Source of the DNA: Hyaloscypha bicolor E
Taxonomy: Eukaryota; Ascomycota; Leotiomycetes; Helotiales; Hyaloscyphaceae
Direction: 5' to 3'
Assembly (NCBI RefSeq): GCF_002865645.1
Contig: NW_020194594.1
Span: 434,001-498,000 of the forward strand
Length of the DNA: 64,000 nucleotides
Shown here: piece after piece, positions 56,641-64,000 of the stretch
Numbering within the stretch: position 1 is the first letter of the stretch
Layout of the letters: each line of letters starts with the position of its first letter
Made by a program: the position numbers and the translations under genes
Notes under the pieces: generated by a model
Seen by the model: the letters and a program-made list of their open reading frames with translations, nothing else
Database searches by the model: none
Told to the model about the DNA's origin: nothing

Positions 56641-57460
56641 TTTCACAGTGGAAATCAATTTCACGTACTGTAAAGGCTTAAATTTATTTCACGATCAGGG
56701 AATTTAACATATTTCAGTCATCTCTCTCATTCGGAGTAAGATTACAGCAGCACACAACCCTGCTCCCACTACCTGCCACCTTGCTCGTACCCATCACGAC
56801 CATCTATTCGAGATACTTCTCCAGTCTTCAAATCAATTTTCATGCGGATTAATAGCCATTGCCTCCTGTGCCGCTTCCTTCTTCCAGGATCCTTACCAGC
56901 CAAGGAGAAGCCTCGAATCGGAGCGAAAGCAACCCACACCACGAACACCAACGAACTTGGGGGAAGACGGCCTTTTTAAGCTTTCCGTACCCAAATTTGA
57001 GCTCGCAGCTAAATAGGGAAAGTGACGCCATTCCCTTCTCATTCAAAGTTGTGGGGATCTCACCCTTCAAGCAGAAGTTAAACATTAGCCGGGCTCGGTG
57101 CCAATGTTGCAGCAGCACCCCATTCAATTTTATCTAATTTAGTAAGAAGAAGCAGCGCTTGAACCAGCGGTGCGGTATTTTTCCTTCCTAGTTTTCAAGT
57201 CAACTGCTTCAAATACAGGATAAAGGGCAGACGTCAAACAATAGCGCCACAGATCCCCTCCACCATCCATATTGATGTCAATGGATAAATATTATTTGCA
57301 ATTCAGTGATCAATGCCATATTCGCTTCCATTCTGCTGGTCCTTTGGAAGAATCCTCATCATTCTCGAAATTTGCGAGTTAGAGCCGCGCCTTGCTATCC
57401 GGGGGCGTTGTAAGGCCGGAAGATAGTGAAAAGATTCTCGGAACTTGATTATTCTAATTG
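56641..57460. other. Intergenic, no gene seen
   Basis: Overlapping frames of about 92 codons on both strands (56849-57137) are mirror images of each other's composition and have no recognisable domain. Confidence 0.45.
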
Positions 57461-57731
57461 TGTTGAATTGGTACTAGCTTACTAGTCCTTCCAGTGCCAG
57501 GTTCAGCTACTAATATTAGCTTCGCCACTCTCATTTATAATGGTTTACTATGGAAGCCTATGGAATAGCTCACTATGGAAGCTCAGGGAACGCTCACCAA
57601 TATATATGAGTCATCTGATTTATAATATACTGGAGGAAATCGCCACCCACTAGTGGGTATATAAGAACTGTACTTTAGATTCCCTCCTCTCCTTTTTTAC
57701 TCTTCACTCTCCTGTATCTAGTCATTCTACA
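57461..57731 (+). mobile_element. Possible solo LTR (271 bp)
   Basis: The segment begins TGTTGAATTGG and ends ATTCTACA, giving the TG..CA termini of an LTR. It contains a TATA box (TATATAAGAAC, about 57656) followed by a pyrimidine-rich stretch, as in a retrotransposon promoter. The five flanking bases are AATTG on the left and GATTG on the right, a target duplication with one mismatch. No internal retrotransposon sequence adjoins it and no second copy is in the window. Confidence 0.4.
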
Positions 57732-58528
57732 GATTGTCAAACTCCAATATATCGATTTTCCATCAATAAATCGATCACTTTCCTATAAATTGCCCAAGCG
57801 GCGTGCACTTGTTCATCCCCAAGAACTGTTTTATCTTTAAATAATATTCTACGGAAAACCTCGACAATCCGGGGGAATGGCTATACATAACTACGAGGAT
57901 CACGGCATAAAATGATGGGAATACAGGGCATTCGGCCTCGGCCGCCCGTATTATAGCGTGTGGTGATAGGGGCCGTTCCGCATAAGGCTATATTTACAGG
58001 CGGCGTGCCCTCTAAACCCACTTTGAGATATTCGTAGGGTCATGGGCGATCCTCAGAGTTGTTGGTGCTGCTGGCTAAGCAACTATAGCACTTGGACGCT
58101 ATACGAAGGAAAGTGTAACTACGGTAGGGGCTTATTAGCGAGTAATCTCCTGTAACTATAGGGGACAAGCTCTCAAAGGCGTGGCACCTCTTGTCTAGGA
58201 TTAGAGCGTGCTATTCTGGGCAATAGCCTACGATTACGGGGCTTTATAGTGAGATGGGCATCCTGAGAAAGGTGCTGAAGTGGGGTTTCATTGGAAATGA
58301 CCCGTATCCCCGCCAATTTATGCCGCGAATTACGTACGGAAGATGAACTTTGCAGCTGCTTAGGCCCACAATGTTGGTGTTTGTAAGCTTACTCAACCTG
58401 CATACATAAAGGCAGCTTGCTCCCTCAGCTGCAGGTTGATGTGTCATCGCCACCATCAAGAAACTTCTTCCAAACATCTATCACTGCAGTTATTAAACTA
58501 ATTACTGAAGTTCAGAGTAACCATCAAG
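57732..58528. other. Intergenic, no gene seen
   Basis: GC-rich, repeat-like text around 57900-58250 (for example GGCCTCGGCCGCCCG) has no coding frame. It may be an old repeat fragment. The last 40 bp lead into the start of the next gene. Confidence 0.4.
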
Positions 58529-58933
58529 ATGAAGTCAATTCTCATGCTCCTTGCCTCGACAAGTATTGCTCTTGCAGCGCAACTATCTAATCTTCCGATG
58601 GACAGTCATTGAGCGTGGGAGGCAAGTTTCAAACCAGAGATGAACAACTTTGGATACAGGACGTCGAGGCGGACGGCACTGTCTACATCTGTCGTATAAA
58701 CCTTTCCAATCTCTTGCCATTACATAAACTGTTCTTGCCTCGCATTAGATGGTGGTCCCGAAGTCGTATCGTTGGACCCCTGGGAGGATTTTGACAATGT
58801 AGACTGTGATCTTGCTACTGAGCCGCAACTCTCAGACCCTACCAATAATCCAGCATACGGCTTCATTCACGTTAAGTTGGTACGACGACGCATTTCGATC
58901 CTTATACGGGGACAGGAGTATACCCTAGCATAG
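58529..58933 (+). pseudogene. Small secreted protein gene with a one-base frameshift
   Basis: An ATG in good context (ATCAAGATGAAG) encodes a clear signal peptide, MKSILMLLASTSIALAAQL. About 23 codons in, the frame stops at TGA (58610-58612). The adjacent frame continues with SLSVGGKFQTRDEQLWIQDV, then EADGTVYIC. A 55-bp intron (58694-58748, GTATAA..ATTAG) joins C|HGGPEVVSLDPWEDFDNVDC, and the frame ends at TAG (58931-58933). A single base insertion or deletion near 58595-58600 therefore separates signal peptide and body. It is either a recent pseudogene or an assembly error in an intact candidate secreted protein of about 115 aa. The family is unknown. Confidence 0.55.
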
Positions 58934-60625
58934 GAGTGATAAGGTTCTGTGTAGGGCCGTGTCCTTGTATCCCAGACGATGTCTGGAGGGTGGTCTCTTG
59001 TGGCCCTACATAGAAGTTGAGTGCATTATGGAGTTAAAAAAGAAGAGCATCCTTAGCTAATAGTTAGTAATTCAATCAATGATATTGCACATAAGTGACT
59101 ACAGCCCAAGATATTTCCCTGCTGTTTCCTCCCGTCTGGCCCAAACTTAAGTGCAATATGTTTATAGTGTGCATCTAGACTTCTTGATTTTTATATTCTC
59201 TTTCTACGTCCCGCATAAATCATTTCCTCTCAGCTTTTAGAACGTCATGTAGCATTTCGTCCGGTTAAGTGTTCAAGCGGGGGCATTCGCACACTGAGAC
59301 GGGTATCCTTCTCCTCCATGGCGTGGTGAGGGCATAAGCTCTAATTCAAGTACTGTACCATATCCAAAGCTACAAATATCCAAGCACCACACCGGAAGAT
59401 CTTCGAAGAATTGTCAACTCGACAATGATTGGCAATGTAGAAGAAGTGAGCGTGAATGGAAGCTGAAGTCGTCGTCTGCATGTGTGGGTCACAACTCCTT
59501 ACTGGGAATTCAAGACCATTCAATTCCGTCACTAGAGACCCGCGATTTCTCCTCTTTCGAATATATAAAAGCAGTCTTCGGTCAAAATCTTTTTGTGCAT
59601 ACAGAGTAATTGTAGGGTTGTGCTGGTACATTCTCATAAAGAAATTCTGGCGGAGAGATGCTTTGCACGTGACCTACACTATTGTTACTTTTCGACTTCC
59701 TGAGGCACAGGCAGAGACTATTAAACTAAACGTACCTGTGCATATGAAAGAAAAGTTGTCTTCTTTCCCTTGGAATAATGCTACATATGATTCCAGAAGA
59801 CCAAATTTGGAAGTGGACGAAATTAGTCTCCTCTTTGAAAGTTTCCGCTTCCATCACTTTCGCAAAACTAACATCCACGACAGGATTCTAGGCCAAAGCT
59901 TTCCTGATATTAATAGAGCTTACTGTGCAGTATCGTACGATTCTGTGGTGCAGGCTAAACATTTATATTTAGTTCGACGAAGCAAGCTACCTACACCTTA
60001 GCCTAAACCGGTTATTCCGAACACGAGCCTGGACAGCCTCAAACTTTACGTTCTCATCTTCCAGTACAGATTTGGAGTTTTCAAAAGGTGTCTGATTCAA
60101 CACGAGATATTCAAATTCGAATAAACTTTAATATTTTTAAGCTAGAAATGAGGCTGTGCCGGGCCCGGCGGAAGCTCTTCTGCCCCTCCTGCAGGGAATG
60201 TAGGAAGTTCAATCAATCTAAATGATGTAAGGCCGAGAAAAGCCCCTATCTTGTCAGGAATCAATATCTAATTCTTTGCAATTGGGCTACTTTCAACCCC
60301 GGAGTAGTCATTCCGTGCGGAGATCGAATACAACTGCGGCTAATCGACACATCGAACTCTATTTTGCTTTGTGGAAACCGCATTCAGCTATGTGAACGCA
60401 ACCGCAGATCTAGTTCCCAAAAAGTTCATTCTGTATCTGTGTACCTAGAACAGACATGGAACAGAACAAATCGGTCGGCATGATCTGCCATGATCTCGTA
60501 GAATCATTCAAGGATGAGGAACAGAATTCCAAAACTATAAGACTGAGCTTTCGTTCGCTTGAAATGGGACTCTTCTGTACTTTTCACATAAAAAAAGCAT
60601 CTGACCTTCACTTACTACTGTCAAA
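58934..60625. other. Intergenic with one long but unconvincing open frame
   Basis: A 181-codon frame (59456-60001, plus) starts with ATG but has no domain, signal peptide or sensible composition, so I do not call it. An inverted repeat (TGTAGGGCC at about 58952; GGCCCTACA near 59001) could form a hairpin. Confidence 0.4.
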
Positions 60626-61285
60626 ATGACCGGACAATCCACCTCCTTGTTAATTGCATTGGTTTTAGCAACAGGCATCCTGGCAGCTCCAAAATCCTAC
60701 CCCAAAGTAATCCCCGGCCCCGGTCTCCCCTCTCTCGCCTCTCTGAACCTCACATCCGCGGACCTCTATGAACTGGACTACCATACCATTCTCTCAGACA
60801 TCACTTCCCGAGAGGAAAGTGCCCCATTAGTACCGCGTTTCAACCTCAATTGCGACGGGCAGAAATGCCAAGCTACCGATGCTGTTGCATGTATCAACTA
60901 TCTCGCCATGTTGGGGAGCGAGACGTGTAATATGAATTTTGACAATAACTTGCATCAAGCTCTGCTGTGCAGTAAGCATTCTCTGAAGAAGCCAAATTCT
61001 CGTCTCAAGCTGTGTCTCGAGTATATCTCCGAGGTCATACGATCGGACATGGGCTGACTCGCAATCTCTCCGTAGCGTCGGCAAGTGCGAGAATTATTGC
61101 CCATCAAATTCAACCAAACCAGCTTTCTTCCTGGTAAGACGAGCCGCCCTCTTCTCCACTCGTTCCATCTGCTTAGCACACTTGACTAACATGCTATTTC
61201 TCCTTCTCGCAGTCAAGATGTTGCACGAGGAGGAGGACAGATCATGGACCGCTGCACCAACTTTGGTCTGGTTTCTGGTTTGTGA
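60626..61285 (+). CDS. Small secreted Cys-containing protein (candidate effector-like)
   Basis: Three exons, 60626-60971, 61076-61133 and 61213-61285, give 158 aa. Introns are 104 bp (GTAAGC..CCGTAG, branch GCTGAC) and 79 bp (GTAAGA..TCGCAG, branch GACTAAC). The joins read ALLC|TSASARII and LSSC|QDVARGGGQIM, restoring a pattern common in small fungal secreted proteins: C..NYLAxLG..TC, then C(T/R)xGSA-like, then SSxCxDVARG and IMDRC. Without splicing, exon 1 runs into an artificial stop at 61057. The N-terminus (MTGQSTSLLIALVLATGILA) is a signal peptide, followed by a pro-like segment up to PLVPRF. Six Cys in the mature part suggest three disulfides. Function is unknown; secretion is inferred from the signal peptide. 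Confidence 0.75.
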
Positions 61286-62128
61286 ACCCAGACCTCCCAC
61301 CCGAATATCTTGCTAATTGGAACCAAAAGGACAAGGCCCAGCGTGGGGAAACGGCGGCTACATCGTTGATATTGCTCTCGCTGGTACCAACTAAAGATGG
61401 TCCAAAAGCTGCGGCTTTCTTTGTCGGTACTGTTTATTACAACAGAATTAGGTTTCTGTTGAAAGAAAGAGAAAATATTAGAGACCCCAGGGAAGCAAAC
61501 AGAACCTGTACACATTTGAACAAAGCGCAATGCAAAGTACTTCACTCATGCAATTTTCGAGTTCCGGCTAGTACCTGAATATTAAGTACTGACCTAATCG
61601 AATGTCGAATGTTGAAAAGGTATTGACATAAGTCCACGGAACGGAGGCGACTTTGTTCACACGTGACTTGTCACGTGTCAGAGCGTGAAAAGGGGGCGAG
61701 TTGACACTCGACAAATATTGTAAATTGCGTAAATTGGCATGTTAACCACGTGCATAAGAGAAACGCGAATTAGTTCACCTGCATAGTCACTCTGCTCCGT
61801 TCTCTTCCAAGGCCACGTGGGCTGATTCCTCTGTTTGCATTCCACATTCCGCAACGGGCTAAGGAGATTCCATCGGAGGACCCGACCATTCGAAATTGGC
61901 GAGCGTTCAAGAAGTCTGAATTGCAGTTCTGCTAAGCATCGAGAGCAATCTCGAAGCATTGTCGAGGAGTCAAGGTTTTATCATTGTATACGCGACGGTG
62001 AATCTGGACCAGATTCGCTCCTCTCATATTATTGTAACTGCAAACGAACCTCTGAAAAGCACTGCTTTTCGCTCCATCTTCACGCTCGCCAATTCTACTT
62101 GCTCCTCGGTCTCAAGGTCTCTTCGAGA
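61286..62128. other. Intergenic / 5' region of the zinc-knuckle gene
   Basis: Open frames at 61282-61578 and 61835-62128 (plus) exist. The second is continuous with the zinc-knuckle gene and could be an N-terminal extension, but its Cys/Arg/Ser-rich text does not look coding. ACACGTGAC and CACGTG motifs occur around 61660 and 61815 and could be bHLH or stress sites. Confidence 0.45.
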
Positions 62129-63076
62129 ATGGTTTCCGATATGAGTGAAAACGTAAGACACGTACCTCGGCCTGTAAAATACTGTTTACTGACGCAATTG
62201 AAGGACGCAATCAAACCTCTAGACACCACCTCTGAGATAGAAACGACGACCACCCCAAGTGTCGCCACTCCGGACGATAGCAGCACTCTGGCGCGATTCC
62301 CTGCAGATTCAACGCCTCCCCCTCTTCTAGCACCCCCTTCTCCTCTCCCAGCGTCGACTCCCACCGAACCCAAAGCCATGGCCGTCGCCAAATCAAAGCA
62401 GCAAACGCCCCAGAAGCCCATCAAACAGAAGGGCCGCCACTCCAGGAGCCAATCTCCCTCTCGCCCTAACCAAAAAGCCAAACAGCGATCTGAACATGTC
62501 TCAACCCCTACAGAATCGAAGAAACGCTTGTCCGGCCACAAAAACCTCCCAAACGTGATTGTCCTCCCAACCCGAAAGCGATGTGGCGACCACCTTCCCT
62601 CCTCTTCTCCAGCAACCAAGCGCCGAGAGTTCAGAGAATATACTCAGACCCATGCTCCAAGACCACGCAACGACCATTGGTCTCCTCCCTCTTCCCGCGC
62701 CTCATCTCCAGCCCGCTCTGATGCACGTGTGGTTCCAATCTCGGCAGCTAGTTGGTACTCTAACCTGAAGGCCACATGTACAACACCCTCACCAGAAATA
62801 CCTCGACCCCGAGTGGCTAAACCATCTTCAACTACCTCTGGTGGCAAGAAATATCCAAGTTTGACGTCTGTTGCGGTTGAGAAGGTTGTGGATGAGGAAG
62901 AGGAAAGCAAGATTTGCTATAATTGTGGGAAGAAGGGACATTGGTTTATGAATTGCACTTCAGGGTGTGGCAGATGTAACGGGGATGGACATAGGACGAT
63001 TGATTGTGTGGTCGTGAAGCCGTATGTTCGTTTAAAGAAGAATCTGGTTGGCAAGACAGGTCAAGTGGGAGCCTAA
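62129..63076 (+). CDS. Zinc-knuckle (two CCHC) protein with long disordered basic region
   Basis: The preferred model has exons 62129-62152 and 62204-63076 with a 51-bp intron (GTAAGA..TTGAAG, branch CTGAC), giving 298 aa that start MVSDMSENDAIKP. The intron is in frame, so an unspliced reading from an ATG at 61835 (413 aa) also stays open. Residues about 15-250 are Pro/Ser/Thr/Lys-rich and probably disordered, with RS/SP-type pairs (HSRSQSPSRP, SRASSPARS). The C-terminus holds two perfect CX2CX4HX4C knuckles: CYNCGKKGHWFMNC and CGRCNGDGHRTIDC. CCHC knuckles usually bind single-stranded RNA or DNA, so a nuclear or RNA-related role is plausible. It lies tail to tail with another knuckle protein at 63752-64000. 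Confidence 0.75.
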   Translation: MVSDMSENVRHVPRPVKYCLLTQLKDAIKPLDTTSEIETTTTPSVATPDDSSTLARFPADSTPPPLLAPPSPLPASTPTEPKAMAVAKSKQQTPQKPIKQKGRHSRSQSPSRPNQKAKQRSEHVSTPTESKKRLSGHKNLPNVIVLPTRKRCGDHLPSSSPATKRREFREYTQTHAPRPRNDHWSPPSSRASSPARSDARVVPISAASWYSNLKATCTTPSPEIPRPRVAKPSSTTSGGKKYPSLTSVAVEKVVDEEEESKICYNCGKKGHWFMNCTSGCGRCNGDGHRTIDCVVVKPYVRLKKNLVGKTGQVGA

Positions 63077-63751
63077 GAATACATCCATATCTTAGGAGAT
63101 ACAATGGATAGCGAGGTCTCAAGGGACAAATCGATCTTCTGGTTATTAGGCCAAGGAAGAGTGCAAAAGGTAGTGGCACTGTTCTTATTATTTGGACTAA
63201 GAAAAGGGAGACTGTATCCAGCATAGATGGATGCTTCTTCGAGGATATCAATTTGACCTCCAAAATTTTGTCTCGGAAACATCTAAAGATTATTATTTTT
63301 CCAAGCGATCACAGTTTTTTCCTGCCATGGATACTTGCAACTCATCGTTTCAGACGCTAACCCTAAATCTGTATTATATCACGGTATTTATTAATGGCGA
63401 AAGGGAGAGAAGCACTGGCATGGTAAGAGATAAATATACGCGGCTAAGAATCAGTGATGCCGAGGTGCCTGTAAAACACGGCCAGGTACCTCCATAGAGG
63501 TGTTGAATGGAAATGAACTTCCAGTAAGATTTTAAAGGACAGTGCAGGAACTTCCCTTGGTTTAATAGGCTACTGGACAACTTTTTTCTTTGCGATGCTT
63601 TACAAAATGACCGGATATCTTTGACAAGCGTCTCCAAGGTCCGCCAAGCATTGTAGACCACTCAACCACTGTTCATCGTCGGGCAAAGCGGTGCAATTGG
63701 CTCCTCGACTAAAAGAGGTACCCATCCCACCATCCATACGGCAGCCTTAAT
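63077..63751. other. Convergent 3' region between two zinc-knuckle genes
   Basis: No gene is supported. Short open frames on both strands lack features. It would contain both 3' untranslated regions. Confidence 0.5.
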
Positions 63752-64000
63752 TCAGTAACTTCTCCTTTCCATTCCCTCAAGCTCTTCCTCCCTCCATATT
63801 TCGCCATCATTCTTCCGGTTGCTCGCCCTTGAACCACAAAACAAGTATCCCCTGTGAAACTCCCCACAAGCCGTGCAACGATCCGGGCAATGCATCCATC
63901 GATGGCCAATCCGATCGCAGTTATCGCAGCACAGTAGATGGCGGATTATTGGTCGAGCATCATTTGGATTTCCGCGCTTGGAGAAGAATTCATCGTCAGC
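63752..64000 (-). CDS. Zinc-knuckle protein, C-terminal part (5' truncated by window edge)
   Basis: A minus-strand frame enters from the right edge and ends at TGA (63754-63752). It covers 82 codons: SKRGNPNDARPIIRHLL, then a CX2CX4HX4C knuckle CDNCDRIGHRWMHC, then PDRCTACGEFHRGYLFC, a second Cys/His cluster with altered spacing (CX2CX3HX5C), and a charged tail (EEELEGMERRSY). It has no Met in the visible N-terminal part, so the start is outside the window. The layout mirrors the neighbouring plus-strand knuckle gene, so the two may be distant paralogues. Nucleic-acid binding is inferred from the knuckles. Confidence 0.6.
   Translation of the reverse strand, partial: ADDEFFSKRGNPNDARPIIRHLLCCDNCDRIGHRWMHCPDRCTACGEFHRGYLFCGSRASNRKNDGEIWREEELEGMERRSY

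Noticed and set aside
59456..60001. 181-codon plus-strand open frame
   Set aside because: ATG start but no domain, no signal peptide and irregular composition. The intergenic context makes a chance frame more likely.
60626..61057. 143-aa single-exon version of the secreted protein
   Set aside because: Its C-terminal part reads through an intron with a good donor, branch and acceptor; splicing restores a family-like Cys pattern.

Overview
The window looks like nuclear DNA of a filamentous ascomycete (Pezizomycotina). Genes have short introns (47-176 bp) with GT..AG ends and CTAAC/CTGAC branch sites. The gene families are typical of these fungi: HET-domain proteins, a rhodopsin-domain membrane protein, a neprosin-type secreted protein, a GH43 enzyme and a Cys-rich GPI-type surface protein. 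Long AT-rich blocks carry the signature of repeat-induced point mutation (RIP): TpA-rich text in which stop codons sit where Gln is expected and Cys/His/Asp codons have moved by C-to-T or G-to-A. No species can be named from the sequence.

Layout: 1-973 is the 3' end of a HET gene cut by the window edge. 1.8-16.7 kb is a RIP-degraded AT-rich island with no intact gene, but with decayed reading frames and tandem repeats. 17-19.8 kb is near gene-free and holds a small TA-flanked inverted-repeat element. 19.9-30.1 kb is a gene cluster: rhodopsin-domain protein; a divergent pair of a GH43 glycosidase and a large secreted glycosidase-like (DUF5695-type) protein; a decayed gene; and an SRPBCC-fold protein. 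30.5-31.2 kb is the C-terminal half of a GH27 alpha-galactosidase, broken by frameshifts and cut off by the next island. 31.2-43.1 kb is a second island that can be dissected: a 1.15-kb element with inverted ends, then a hAT-type DNA transposon with 18-bp terminal inverted repeats and a perfect 8-bp target duplication (GAAGCAGG), with a Ty3/Gypsy LTR retrotransposon (294-bp LTRs, minus strand) inside it. 43.5-45.7 kb is a complete HET gene. 46.5-47.6 kb is a small RIP-decayed coiled-coil frame. 47.9-64 kb is gene-bearing: two uncharacterised genes, an acyl-CoA synthetase fragment, a GPI-type Cys-rich protein, a neprosin-type protein, a RIP-hit pseudogene, a possible solo LTR, a frameshifted small secreted protein, an intact small Cys-containing secreted protein, and two convergent zinc-knuckle genes.

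The intact genes suggest extracellular polysaccharide and protein turnover, surface or secreted functions, and self/non-self recognition. The islands show repeated transposon insertion followed by RIP, with damage to neighbouring genes (GH27 and possibly the gene starting at 1555). I could not run alignments, composition statistics or gene prediction. Splice sites were chosen by eye from reading frame, donor/acceptor and branch sequence.
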